Positions 51,928 to 61,220 of a stretch of 64,000 nt of DNA are shown here, one piece after another. The stretch's first letter is position 1. The number at the start of each line of letters is the position of its first letter. The notes under the pieces were generated by a model, which saw nothing but the letters and a program-made list of their open reading frames with translations, did no database searches and had not been told where the DNA came from. Where the stretch lies: the NCBI RefSeq assembly GCF_022023855.1, contig NZ_CP059451.1, forward strand, positions 124,001 to 188,000, in the 5' to 3' direction. This DNA is from Azospirillum brasilense. Its GTDB lineage: Bacteria; Pseudomonadota; Alphaproteobacteria; Azospirillales; Azospirillaceae. Both the position numbers and the translations under genes were made by a program.

Positions 51928-52688
51928 CATGTGTCGGCCTTCGAGGGTCCGGCACCCAGCGTATCCGGAGACCTCCGGCGCCGGTTCGTGGTCCACGCCC
52001 GCACCGTTGATCGGCTGCCGGCGAACCCCCGGCCGCCGATCTCGCGCCACAGCGCGGTGGCGTTTCGCTGACCCTCGGCCCAGCGGTGTTCCAGGTGCTC
52101 GAGGTACGGCGCGAGGATCCCTCCGCCGCACGACGGGCGCGCCCAGGTGCCGGGGCGTCGATGCGCGGCGCCGTGGTGGCGAGCCGCGGGAGGGTGTCGG
52201 CGGAGACCGGCATGGCGAGGCGCTCGACCAGCCGCCCGCCGGCTTCCCCGCCCAGGGCGAGGGCAATGTGGCTTTGAATGTCGACGAGGCGCTTCGGAGC
52301 GGCGGGCGGAGGGTTGCACGATCCCGGGCAGGCGTTCGGCGAAGGTGCGCTTCGGGCATCCGGCCTCTCGACATAGAAACCGGCGTGCCTGGAGGCGAAG
52401 AATTACCGGCCGGCCTTGCCATGGCAGATCGGCCAACCGGCGCTCATAACGGCTGTGCACCCGCGACGAAGGCGCGTGGCAGCGCGGGCACGGAACTGAT
52501 GGGCGTCGGGGGCGGACGAAGATAGTGATGCGGTCCGGCTCCGGCAGAACATGCTCGACGCAGAGACCGTCGGGGGTCACGGGGAGGAGGCGCTTGGTCA
52601 CAGTGAACTGAAGCTGTTGCGATGTTCATCTCATGTGCGCATCTCTAGCGTCCGACGCCACCGGCACCACGCAAAGTGCGGAAGAACC
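51928..52688 (-). pseudogene. ISL3-family transposase, broken, with terminal repeat
   Basis: From a GTG at 52601: TKRLLPVTPDGLCVEHVLPE, the zinc-finger-like segment CPRCHAPSSRVHSRYERRLADLPWQG, then FLCREAGCPKRTFAERLPG, the ISL3 N-terminal domain. After about 100 residues the frame shifts (IQSHIALALGGEAGGRL appears in another frame), and it is cut at about 51928 by the IS with 44-bp repeats. The outer ISL3 repeat GGTTCTTCCGCACTTTGCGT reads inward from 52688. Confidence 0.82.
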
Positions 52689-52811
52689 CTGGCCTTTACA
52701 GGGGATCAGGACGCGTTGTCATGCCACCCCCTATCCCGTTACCGTTGGCCCAGGCAACTGGGTGGATGACAAGTTGACGGTACCGTTGTCTTCCACCCTC
52801 CAAGACTATCG

Positions 52812-53579
52812 TCATGCACCGCCACGGAACACAGGAGCGCGCTTTTCCAGGAAGGCGCTGACACCTTCACGGGCATCGGCTTGTTTTTCCAGCCGGCGGG
52901 CGACGGTCGCTTCATAGATGGCCGCAGCCTCGACGCCTTCGAGTTCACCCAGGATCACGCCGGCCTTGATCGCGGCGACCACGGACGGAGAGTTCCTGGC
53001 GATGTCGCGCGCCAGGGCGAGGGCTTCGTTCAAAGCCTCGCCCTTTTCAGTCAGGCGGTTGATAAATCCGGTCCGGTAGGCCTCGTCGGCCGACAGCGGG
53101 TTCGCTGTCAGCATCAACTCGAGCGCGCGGGCCGACGTCATCAGGCGCGGCAGACGGCCGATCTGGCCGCCCTCGGGCAGCATGCCGAGACGCGCCCCCG
53201 GCGAACCGAAGGTCGCATTCGTGCTCGCCACCCGCAGATCGCAGTTCACCGCGAAGATGAGGGCCGCGGCATAGCAATGGCCGTTGATCGCCGCGATCAC
53301 CGGCTTGTGCATGCTGCGTGGGCGCAGGAAGGGTTCTTCCCCCAGGTTGCTTTCGGCGTGCGCGCCGGACGCGATCTCGTTCAGGTCATGGCCGCTGGAG
53401 AAGGCGATGTCCCCTGCCCCCGTGACCACGATCACGCGCACCGCGTCATCGCTTTCCGCTTCGTTCAGGAGGCGGAGGAAGTCCGCCGCCATCGACCCTT
53501 CGAACGCATTCCGCTTGCGCTCGTTGGAGATGGTCAGGATGCGGATCGCGCCCTCCGTCCGCGTGGAAATTTCGGGCAT
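52812..53579 (-). CDS. Enoyl-CoA hydratase/isomerase family protein
   Basis: 255-residue crotonase-fold enzyme. Oxyanion-hole segments: FSSGHDLNEI (CoA binding) and INGHCYAAALIFAVNCDLRVAS. LPEGGQIGRLPRLM marks the region where hydratases carry a catalytic Glu. The last gene of the six-gene operon 59296-52812; it could hydrate or isomerise the CoA ester made by the upstream ligase. Start 53579 is preferred (GAGGA upstream). Confidence 0.9.
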   Translation of the reverse strand: MPEISTRTEGAIRILTISNERKRNAFEGSMAADFLRLLNEAESDDAVRVIVVTGAGDIAFSSGHDLNEIASGAHAESNLGEEPFLRPRSMHKPVIAAINGHCYAAALIFAVNCDLRVASTNATFGSPGARLGMLPEGGQIGRLPRLMTSARALELMLTANPLSADEAYRTGFINRLTEKGEALNEALALARDIARNSPSVVAAIKAGVILGELEGVEAAAIYEATVARRLEKQADAREGVSAFLEKRAPVFRGGA

Positions 53580-53649
53580 GGCAATAGTCCTCATTCAAGG
53601 CCGGCTGGCCTATTCGGATTGGGTCGATGGGGATGGAATGGGGTTGGCG

Positions 53650-55275
53650 TCAGCGCCAGATCTTGTCCTGCCGGTCATAGGCACCGACGCGCAGGTCGGG
53701 CTTCTCGGCGATCAGATGCTTCTTCTGGACCCGTTGGGAGTCGGTCAGCGGGAAGCTGTCGCGGTACTCGTAGTAGCGGGGGACCTTGAACCCGGCGAGA
53801 TGACGGGAGCAATGATCGGCGATGAACTCCGGCGCGCAGGTGTCCGGGGACACACCGGGGGCCAGCAGGATGTAGGCCTTGATCTCCTCGCCGCGGTAAT
53901 CGTCGGGCACCGGCACGATGGCGGCGTCCTGGATCTGGTCGAGCGCGCGCAGCACCACTTCAACCTCGCGCGAGGCGATGTTCTCGCCCATGCGGCGGAC
54001 CATGTCCTTGGTGCGGCCAAGGATGTAGTGATAGCCCTCGGAATCCACGCGGCAAAGGTCGCCGGTTCGGAACCATCCGTCGGTGAAGGCGTCTGCCGTC
54101 GCGTCCTCATTGCCGAAATAGCCCTTGAGGATGCCACGGCCGCGAACCCACAGCTCGCCCGTTTGGCCGGTTGGGACCGGCTTGCCGTCCTCGCCCGCAA
54201 TCATCAGCTCGCGGAAGGGAGCGGCCACGCCGCAGCTTCCCGATCCGGTCATCTCCGGCAGGCGATGGGCGGGGACATAGCTGCCGCCGCCAATCTCCGT
54301 CATGCCGTAAAATTCCTGGCCATACACGTCGAAGCGGCGCTGGAAGTCGATATGGCTCTCCGGGCCGAATGCAAAGATCGTGGCGATCTTCAGCTTGTTG
54401 TCCGCGTCGCCCGGGCGCGGCGGCTGCTTGTAGACCATCTCGAACAGGGCGCAGTAATCGCATTCCAGCGCTGACACGTCTGGCATGAAACGCTTGGCGC
54501 CCGGCTTGCGCGGGAAGAAGGCGCAGCCGCCGCTGACTATGGCGTTCAGCAGGATGCGCTGCCCCACCATGTAGAAAAAGCTGGAACCGACATAGAAGCG
54601 GTGCAGGTCGGTGGCGAAGAACTCAGTCGAGCTGATGCCGAGGCACAGCCAATACTCGTTGCTAAGCATGCAGGCCTTGGAGAAGCCCGTCGTGCCCGAC
54701 GTGTATTGGAGGTTGAGCGTGGCGTCCATGGCACGCGGAGTCGCCGGAGCCTGACGGCCACGGGCCTCGTCCATCAGGGTCCGCCAGTTGCGGTGACGGT
54801 CCGACACCGCATCGCCGATCACGATGATGCGGGAGGGATCGAGCTTCACCGTTTCCAGCTTGTCCAGATGCGGCAGGAACTCCGCTTCCAGCACCATGTG
54901 CGTGGCGAGCGAGGTCCTCAGGACATACTCGACCTCACGCGCGGTGTAGGTCGCGTTGACCGGCACCATCACCGCCTGGAGACGCGACAGCGCCAGCCAA
55001 GTGATCGGGAACTCCTCGCGGTTCCACGACATCACTGCGACATGAACCCCAGGGCCGATGCCGATGGCGGACAGGGCGGCGGCGGCGACATCGACCTTGG
55101 CCAGAACCTCGCCCCAGCTCCGCTCCACGCCATCGTCGAGGAAGCGCCAAGCGGGCGCCGCCGGGACACGGGTAGCTGTATTCAGCAGTAGGTCATACAC
55201 TGAGTCCGGAAGCGTCATCGCTTCCAGGCGTCGGGCGAGAGCATCAGGCTCTTCCCTGCGAAAATCTGAGAACAT
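53650..55275 (-). CDS. ANL-superfamily acyl-CoA ligase
   Basis: 541 residues. P-loop-like YTSGTTGFSKACMLSN, adenylation motif EFYGMTEIGG, the hinge region GWFRTGDLCRVDSEGYHYILGRTKDMVRRMGENI, and a Lys near the end (SQRVQKKHL). It activates an organic acid to its CoA ester with ATP, in the cytoplasm. It resembles carnitine/crotonobetaine- or medium-chain-type ligases. Located between an ABC importer and an enoyl-CoA hydratase, it probably activates the imported acid. The acid itself is not evident. Confidence 0.92.
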   Translation of the reverse strand: MFSDFRREEPDALARRLEAMTLPDSVYDLLLNTATRVPAAPAWRFLDDGVERSWGEVLAKVDVAAAALSAIGIGPGVHVAVMSWNREEFPITWLALSRLQAVMVPVNATYTAREVEYVLRTSLATHMVLEAEFLPHLDKLETVKLDPSRIIVIGDAVSDRHRNWRTLMDEARGRQAPATPRAMDATLNLQYTSGTTGFSKACMLSNEYWLCLGISSTEFFATDLHRFYVGSSFFYMVGQRILLNAIVSGGCAFFPRKPGAKRFMPDVSALECDYCALFEMVYKQPPRPGDADNKLKIATIFAFGPESHIDFQRRFDVYGQEFYGMTEIGGGSYVPAHRLPEMTGSGSCGVAAPFRELMIAGEDGKPVPTGQTGELWVRGRGILKGYFGNEDATADAFTDGWFRTGDLCRVDSEGYHYILGRTKDMVRRMGENIASREVEVVLRALDQIQDAAIVPVPDDYRGEEIKAYILLAPGVSPDTCAPEFIADHCSRHLAGFKVPRYYEYRDSFPLTDSQRVQKKHLIAEKPDLRVGAYDRQDKIWR

Positions 55276-55361
55276 CACACTTTCCCCGGGTGATAGGGCC
55301 GTTGACTGCGCTGGCGCATCTTTGAGATGCGGAGGTGCGGCGTGCAGTATCGGGCGACCTG

Positions 55362-56165
55362 TTACCCCGCACTCCGTTTGGCGCGGCGTTGGATCAGATC
55401 GCTCATGAAGACGGCGGCAAAGGTGACGACGATCAGCAGCGTGGCGACGGCGGCCACGACCGGCGTCAGGTCGTGACGCATGTCCGCCCAGATACGCATG
55501 GGCAGGGTTTCGTTCTGCCCCATGACGAACAGGGCGATGACCAGCTCGTCGAAGGAGATGAAGAAGGCGAACACGCCGGCCGAGATCACCGCCGGACGGA
55601 TCGTCGGCAAGGTGACGTGCCAGAAGGCCTCATGCGGCTTCGCCCCCAGCACGCGGGCCGCGCGGGCCAGCGTGTCGCCGGTCTGGCGCAGCGCCCCGGA
55701 CACCGTGGTGGTGACGAAGGGCAGAGCCAGAACGGCATGGACCAGAACCACCCCCCACAGCGAGCCGTAAAGGCCGAAGCGGCTGAAGACCAGCAGGGTG
55801 CCCAGCGCCAGAATGATGACCGGCACCACCTGCGGACCCAGGAAGACCGGTCCAGCCACCCGCGCGGCCTTGCTGCCCTCCCGGCTCAGCACCAGGGCGG
55901 CCGCGGTGCCGATGGCGGTGGCCAGCATGGCGCTCGCCGCGGCGATCAGCAGGCTGCGCAGGGTGGCGTCGATCCAGCCGGCGGACGCGAAGAACTCCTG
56001 ATACCATCGGAACGTGAAGCCTTGCGGCGGGAATTTCAGATAGCGCGTTTCGCTGATCGACATCGGGATGACCAGCAGCAACGGCAGCAACAGGTAAAGC
56101 AGGACGCCGACGAAATAGACCGGAAGCAGGTAGCGCCCGGACTTTTCCCAAAGTGATCGTTTCAT
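55362..56165 (-). CDS. ABC transporter permease, PotC-type
   Basis: 267 residues, six transmembrane helices. The conserved EAA loop is AARVLGAKPHEAFWHVTLPTIRPAV, as in the inner permeases of spermidine/putrescine-type importers. Starts at 56165, overlapping the other permease gene by four bases. Works with the partner permease, the ATPase and the binding protein in this operon. Confidence 0.92.
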   Translation of the reverse strand: MKRSLWEKSGRYLLPVYFVGVLLYLLLPLLLVIPMSISETRYLKFPPQGFTFRWYQEFFASAGWIDATLRSLLIAAASAMLATAIGTAAALVLSREGSKAARVAGPVFLGPQVVPVIILALGTLLVFSRFGLYGSLWGVVLVHAVLALPFVTTTVSGALRQTGDTLARAARVLGAKPHEAFWHVTLPTIRPAVISAGVFAFFISFDELVIALFVMGQNETLPMRIWADMRHDLTPVVAAVATLLIVVTFAAVFMSDLIQRRAKRSAG

Positions 56166-57058
56166 CGCGAGCCTCCATGGCCGCTCAGCCCCGTCGCTCG
56201 CCGGAAGAGCAGGGCGATAGCACCCACCACGGTGAAGCCCGCGATCACCAGCACCATGCCCAGCGCCGAACCCAACCCCCAATCGAGGGTCAGCGTGATC
56301 TGCGTCGCGATCAGGTTCGCGATCATCGTCTCCTTCGGACCGCCGACCAGCGCCGGGGTGATGAAGAAGCCGAGAGCCAGCACGAAGGTGAGCATCCAGG
56401 CGTTGACCGCTCCCCCCGCGCTCAGCGGAAGGAAGATGTGGACGAAGCCACGCCACGGCGATGCACCCAAAATCCGGGACGCCATCAACAGAGAACGGTT
56501 GATGGTGGTCATGGTCGAGAACATGACCAGAATGGCGACCGGCAGCAGGACCTGAACCATCGCGATGTAGACGGCTCCGCGCGTGTACAGCATCTGGAGC
56601 GGCCCGTCGACGGCGCCGATCCCGATCAGCATGGAGTTCACCAGCCCTTCCCGGCCGAGAACGACGATCCAGCCGAAGGTGCGCACCAACACGCTGACCC
56701 ACAGCGGGGTCAGGATGAGGAGGAGCAGCAGGGTCCGGTTGCGCGGCGGACGGGATGCGAGGAAATAGGCGGCCGGATAGCCGACCAGGATGCAGGCGCA
56801 GGCCACGCCGAAGGAAAGCTGCAAGGTTCCGAACAGGATCGTCCGGTATGGCCCCGCGCCGAGTGCCGCCTCGTAATTCTCCGCCGACAGCCCGGCTTCA
56901 CCCTGCACGCTCCACAACGCGACCTCGCCCACCGGGAGGATGAACACGAAGAGGAACAGCACGGCCGCTGGGGCAAGCAGCCAGAGGGAGGAGAGAGGCG
57001 CGCGCCTGCCGCGCGCCGCCCCTTTCCCATCGCGCGGCATGGCAACGCCGTCGCTCAT
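56162..57058 (-). CDS. ABC transporter permease, PotB-type
   Basis: 298 residues, six helices. N-terminal helix SSLWLLAPAAVLFLFVFILPVGEVALW, conserved FGWIVVLGREGLVN, and EAA loop ASRILGASPWRGFVHIFLPLS. ATG at 57058 overlaps the binding-protein stop as ATGA; an earlier Met lies inside that gene. Partner of the PotC-type permease. Confidence 0.92.
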   Translation of the reverse strand: MSDGVAMPRDGKGAARGRRAPLSSLWLLAPAAVLFLFVFILPVGEVALWSVQGEAGLSAENYEAALGAGPYRTILFGTLQLSFGVACACILVGYPAAYFLASRPPRNRTLLLLLILTPLWVSVLVRTFGWIVVLGREGLVNSMLIGIGAVDGPLQMLYTRGAVYIAMVQVLLPVAILVMFSTMTTINRSLLMASRILGASPWRGFVHIFLPLSAGGAVNAWMLTFVLALGFFITPALVGGPKETMIANLIATQITLTLDWGLGSALGMVLVIAGFTVVGAIALLFRRATGLSGHGGSR

Positions 57059-58119
57059 TGCAGGCGCCAAGCTTCCCACCGCTTCTGGATGCGCGGGAGG
57101 TTTTCAGCCCAATATTCGGAATCCAGCGCGAACTGAACGTCGAGGTTCGCCGGGCTGGTCGGCAGTTCCTTGGCCTCGTCGGCCGAGAGGATCTTGTAGA
57201 TGTCAGGGTTGAAGGAGGAGTAGGGCATGGCGCGGGCGATCTCGGCCAAGCGCGTCGGTGTGTTCCAGCAGTAGTTCATGAATTTCTGGGCATCGGCCAC
57301 GTTGCGGGCGCCCTTCACGATGGAATAGTAGCTGACGTCCAGCGATCCGCCGTCCCAGATGATCCTGACCGGCAGCTTGTCCTTTTGAAGCTGCTGGATG
57401 CGGCCGTTGAAGGCTGTCGCGTAGAAGACCTCGCCGCTGGCGAGCAGCTGGACCGGCTGCTGGCCGCTGGTCCACCAGACGGTGATCGCCGGCTTGATCT
57501 CGTCGAGTTTTCTGAACGCGCGGTCGACGCCTTCCGGCGACCGCAGCACGTTATAGACTTCGGACGGCTTTACGCCGTCGGCGATCAGGGCGAATTCGAG
57601 ATTTTCCGCCGGGGAGTTGCGCAGTGTGCGCGGGCCGGGGAAGGTCTTGACGTCCCAGAAGTCCTTCCAGCCGCCGAAGCTCTTGCCTTCCGGCAGCTTA
57701 TCGGTGCGCACGCCGATCGTGGTGGAATAGGCGATTGCGCCGATGGCGTACTGTTTGCGGGCAACCGGCGGGAGCTTGTTGTCCGGGTCGACCACCGACC
57801 AGTCGATCGGCTCCAGCCAGCCATTCTTGGACGAGACCGGCAAGCCCGAACGTTCGGTGGGCGCAATGTCCCACAGGATGTTCTTGGTGGTCTGCTGGAC
57901 GCGGATCTGGGCAAGGGAGTCTTCGGTCGCCGCCTGGGTGACGGTGATGCCGGTCTCCTTGGTGAACGGCTCGATGCAGATGCGGTTCAGGGTTTCCGCC
58001 CACGCACCGCCGTAATTGGCGATCGTGATCGACTTGTTGCCGGACTGGGCCAGGGCGGCGTCGCCGGCACCGCCGACAATCGCCGCTCCAACGGAGAGGC
58101 TCCACAGCAGCTTCTTCAT
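57055..58119 (-). CDS. ABC transporter periplasmic binding protein (PotD/spermidine-type)
   Basis: 354 residues with a Sec signal peptide (MKKLLWSLSVGAAIVGGAGDAALA). The PotD-like fold follows: ITIANYGGAWAETLNRICIEPFTKETGITV, IAYSTTIGVRTDKLP, and KFMNYCWNTPTRLAEIARAMPYSSFNPD. It delivers a small organic (often cationic or aromatic-acid) solute to the permeases. GGGAG is seven bases before ATG. The longer frame upstream is a shadow of the ATPase gene end. Confidence 0.92.
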   Translation of the reverse strand: MKKLLWSLSVGAAIVGGAGDAALAQSGNKSITIANYGGAWAETLNRICIEPFTKETGITVTQAATEDSLAQIRVQQTTKNILWDIAPTERSGLPVSSKNGWLEPIDWSVVDPDNKLPPVARKQYAIGAIAYSTTIGVRTDKLPEGKSFGGWKDFWDVKTFPGPRTLRNSPAENLEFALIADGVKPSEVYNVLRSPEGVDRAFRKLDEIKPAITVWWTSGQQPVQLLASGEVFYATAFNGRIQQLQKDKLPVRIIWDGGSLDVSYYSIVKGARNVADAQKFMNYCWNTPTRLAEIARAMPYSSFNPDIYKILSADEAKELPTSPANLDVQFALDSEYWAENLPRIQKRWEAWRLQ

Positions 58120-58141
58120 AACGGCACTCCCAATCAGTTCT

Positions 58142-59296
58142 TTAGCGACCGGTCTTGGCGAGATCCGGAACGAGGACGACGTCGGAGGGTCGCAGGACGA
58201 GACTGATCGTCTCGCCGCGTTCCGGGATCCGATCCCTGTCGCGTCTCTGTTCCCGGAAGTGGATGAGCGCACCATGGGCGGTGCGGGCGCTGTACTCGAT
58301 CACGTCGCCGAGGAACACCGCTTCTTGAACGGTCACGCCCACGGCAATGTCCGCCCCTTCGGCCGGGCGGCGCTGAAGCTTTTCGGGACGAACGCTGGCG
58401 TACCAAGCCCCTTGGCGGGCCTGGGAGTCCGCATCCCGGTAAACGGCGCCCAGTTCGGAAATGGACACCGATCCGGCCGTCGACAGATCGGCGGCCAGCA
58501 GGTTGGTCTGGCCGATGAAATCGGCGACGAAGCGGCTTTTCGGCGCGTCGTACATTTCGGACGGGGTGCCGACCTGCTCGATCCGGCCGTCGCGCAGAAC
58601 GACGATGCGCGACGACATGGCGAGCGCCTCGCGCTGATCGTGAGTTACATAGACCACGGTGCAGCCGAGCTGATGCTGGATTTCCTTGATCTCGAACTGC
58701 AGCGCTTCGCGCAGCTTGAGATCGAGCGCGCCGAGCGGCTCGTCCATCAACAGGACGGGCGGTTCGAACACGATGGCGCGGGCGAAAGCCACTCGCTGCT
58801 GCTGTCCACCGGAGAGATCGCGGGGCATCCGCTTGGCGAGCGCGCCGAGCCGGACGATCTCCAGGACCCGCTCCACCCGTTCGTTGATCTCACTACGCGG
58901 GGCGCGGCGCATCCGCAGCGGGAAGGCGATGTTGTCGAACACCGTCATGTGCGGGAACAGGGAATAGTTCTGGAACACCATCCCCAGATTCCGGCGCTCC
59001 GGCGGCTCGTCGATCACCGACTTGCCGTCGATGAGGATGTCGCCCGAGTCCGCCCCGGAGAAACCCGCAAGTGCATTCAGAGCCGTCGTTTTCCCCGATC
59101 CGCTCGACCCGAGGATCGTCAGGAACTCGCCGGGATGAATGGTCAGAGAAAAATCGTGCAGTGCTGTTATCGATCCATAGGCCTTGCGGACGGATTGGAA
59201 CTCGATCGTCGCACCGGTCGCCTTCGCTTTCGAAAAAGCTTCCCTGTTCAAGGTGCCGCTGGAGGGTTTATTGACATCCACCATCGTAGGTATCAT
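58142..59296 (-). CDS. ABC transporter ATP-binding protein (PotA-type)
   Basis: 384 residues. Walker A GSSGSGKTT, Q-loop VFQNYSLFPHMT, signature LSGGQQQRVAFARAI, Walker B VLLMDEPLGALD and switch THDQ. The C-terminal TOBE-like domain follows (WYASVRPEKLQRRPAEG). First gene of the operon: ATPase, binding protein, two permeases, CoA ligase, hydratase. ATG at 59296 is used; MVDVNKP at 59284 is possible. Confidence 0.94.
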   Translation of the reverse strand: MIPTMVDVNKPSSGTLNREAFSKAKATGATIEFQSVRKAYGSITALHDFSLTIHPGEFLTILGSSGSGKTTALNALAGFSGADSGDILIDGKSVIDEPPERRNLGMVFQNYSLFPHMTVFDNIAFPLRMRRAPRSEINERVERVLEIVRLGALAKRMPRDLSGGQQQRVAFARAIVFEPPVLLMDEPLGALDLKLREALQFEIKEIQHQLGCTVVYVTHDQREALAMSSRIVVLRDGRIEQVGTPSEMYDAPKSRFVADFIGQTNLLAADLSTAGSVSISELGAVYRDADSQARQGAWYASVRPEKLQRRPAEGADIAVGVTVQEAVFLGDVIEYSARTAHGALIHFREQRRDRDRIPERGETISLVLRPSDVVLVPDLAKTGR

Positions 59297-59427
59297 CGGC
59301 CTGCCCAGTGATGACGCATTGTCTAAATATGACGCTATGTGTAAAAATGGCCTTCGTCAAGCTGTGAACGTCAGTTCGCAGAACATTTTTGTCGGGGCCA
59401 TGGTGGTTGGGGAGCGAGGGCATAAAA

Positions 59428-60183
59428 ATGCAGCAGGATGAGAAAATTCAGGGCAGCGGGCCTGAGCGGGATGAAACCGTTCCCCCTCTCTTCTTTGAAG
59501 AGGTGCTGGCAGTCAAGAGCCGGGAGCGGACGCGCCCAAAGCGGGAGCGGACGCGCTACATGCTGCTCTCCCTAGTCGCCCGCCACCTGCGCACCACACG
59601 GGGAAAGCTGATGACGGTGGAGGCCCTGCTGGACGAAGCTGGGCTGTCACGCGGAACCTTCTACAATCATTTCAAAGACATGGACGAATGCGCCGTCGTC
59701 CTCGTCAACCTGTTCTTCGAATATGTCACCCACCGCCGCACCGTATCGAAGGGGCCACGAAGCAGCTACGAGGCGATCTTGACCGCCAACACCGACTATT
59801 GCCGCGCCTATGAGGCGAACGCAGGCTTCTACAGCCTGTTCTCGGAACTGGCCACGCGGAATCCCGAGGTGTTGCGCATGCGCGAGCGGATGAATTCCGA
59901 ATGGGTCGACCGCATCATCGTCGCTGTCGCCCGCCGTCGCGGACAGCCCTTCGGCGTGGAGGAACGCGGCAGGTTCGAGGGCGTCCTGCGCCTGCTGATC
60001 GCGATGACGATCGAAAGCTTGCGCGAACGGTTCGTCCATGGCGACGCGTTGCTGTGCCGGTCCTTCCCCACCGCCGACAGCCTCGCAAAAGCGCTGTCCG
60101 ATCAATGGTATCTTGCGATGGTGCAGTTCGAAGGCCCAATCCAGCCGGCTGTAAGCGCTAACCGCCACGCCGCATCAGGGTGA
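59428..60183 (+). CDS. TetR-family transcriptional regulator
   Basis: 251 residues with a 55-residue polar N-terminal extension. The HTH is TVEALLDEAGLSRGTFYNHFKDMDE, followed by a helical ligand domain (YEAILTANTDYCRAYEANAGFYSLFSELA). ATG at 59428 has GAGG eight bases upstream. It is divergent from the ABC importer/CoA-ligase operon across 131 bases and is the likely controller, sensing the imported acid or its CoA ester. Confidence 0.9.
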   Translation: MQQDEKIQGSGPERDETVPPLFFEEVLAVKSRERTRPKRERTRYMLLSLVARHLRTTRGKLMTVEALLDEAGLSRGTFYNHFKDMDECAVVLVNLFFEYVTHRRTVSKGPRSSYEAILTANTDYCRAYEANAGFYSLFSELATRNPEVLRMRERMNSEWVDRIIVAVARRRGQPFGVEERGRFEGVLRLLIAMTIESLRERFVHGDALLCRSFPTADSLAKALSDQWYLAMVQFEGPIQPAVSANRHAASG

Positions 60184-60214
60184 CAAGGTTCGGACAGATT
60201 CACCCTGGCTCGGT

Positions 60215-60300
60215 GGACACCTCAGCTAAGCTCCGAGTGGAACGGGAAGGTGTCTGATGACGAAGACGAGGCGATTGAACCACGCACACGCTGCTCTGTT
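60215..60300. repeat. IS3-type end relic
   Basis: The GTGGACACCTCAGCTAAGCT motif followed by a spaced ATGACGAAGACGAGGCG (MTKTRR) is how many IS3-family elements begin. The orfA frame fails after a few codons. The rest of 60184-60530 has no gene that I can support. Confidence 0.5.
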
Positions 60301-60530
60301 CCGACGAGACGTCGATTCCGGCACAGTGATCCATGGCTGTCCCTCTTGATGCTTGGAGCCGATCCGCTCGGCCCTGGTTTCCACACCATCACTGTGGGGA
60401 TAGCTGCCCGCCCAAGCCAGAGCTTGGTGCAAGGCCCATTGCGGCATATAAGTGCGGCACCATGAACAGGTGAAAATGCCGCGGCGGGACAATTGTACAC
60501 GGGTCCATTCTCCTGAGGACGGGCATTAAC

Positions 60531-61220
60531 CTACGCATCCGGCTTGGCGGTCAGCAGATACCCAAGCCCATGGACCGTGACGATCTCCACCTCGCTTCCG
60601 GCAAGTCGACGGCGAAGGCGTGATACCAACACGTCGGCGGTGCGGTCTCCATACACCCACTCCCGCCCGCAGATCGCCTTGCTGATCTCCAGCCGATCCG
60701 ACGGCCGGTCGAGCGTGTGGATCAGATGGACGAGCAGCCGGCTTTCGGCCGGGGACAGGACTTCGGTCCGCCCGCCGACCGACAGCCGGCGGGTCTGGGT
60801 GTTGAGTTGAACGGCCTTGCCGACGGTCACGACCCTTTCCTCATGCGCTTCGCGCGGCGCGTCGATGTGCTTGGCGATGCGCGCCCGCAGCAAGGCCGGC
60901 TCGACCGGCTTGCAGATGTAGTCGAGGGCGCCCAGCCCCAAGCCAAGCAGTTGGTCGTGCGAGGCCGACAGGCTGGACAGTACGATGAAGGGTGCCCTGG
61001 CTTCGGCCTGGATGGTCTGGGCGAGCAGCAGGCCGTCGGTGTCCGGCAGCCGCCGGTCCAGGATCACCAGATCGAACCGCTGCCGTTTCAGTGCGGCCCG
61101 CGCCTGCTCGCCGTCGGCGGCGCAATGGAAGCGATGCCCCATCTGCGTGACCACATCCTCCACCATCAACTGGATCAGGACGTCGTCGTCGATGAGAAGA
61201 ATGTCGGCGGTCTCGGTCAC
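60531..61220 (-). CDS. OmpR-family response regulator
   Basis: 229 residues. Receiver domain with phospho-acceptor Asp55 (VILDRRLPDTDG), acidic pair IDDD, and Lys in YICKPVEP. The C-terminal winged helix is of OmpR type (SPAESRLLVHLIHTLDRPSDRLEISKAI ... RTADVLVSRLRRRLAGSEVEIVTVHGLGYLL). The start is GTG at 61220 with GAGGA six bases upstream; it overlaps the kinase stop as GTGA. Likely binds the direct repeat at 63632-63651. Confidence 0.93.
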   Translation of the reverse strand: MTETADILLIDDDVLIQLMVEDVVTQMGHRFHCAADGEQARAALKRQRFDLVILDRRLPDTDGLLLAQTIQAEARAPFIVLSSLSASHDQLLGLGLGALDYICKPVEPALLRARIAKHIDAPREAHEERVVTVGKAVQLNTQTRRLSVGGRTEVLSPAESRLLVHLIHTLDRPSDRLEISKAICGREWVYGDRTADVLVSRLRRRLAGSEVEIVTVHGLGYLLTAKPDA

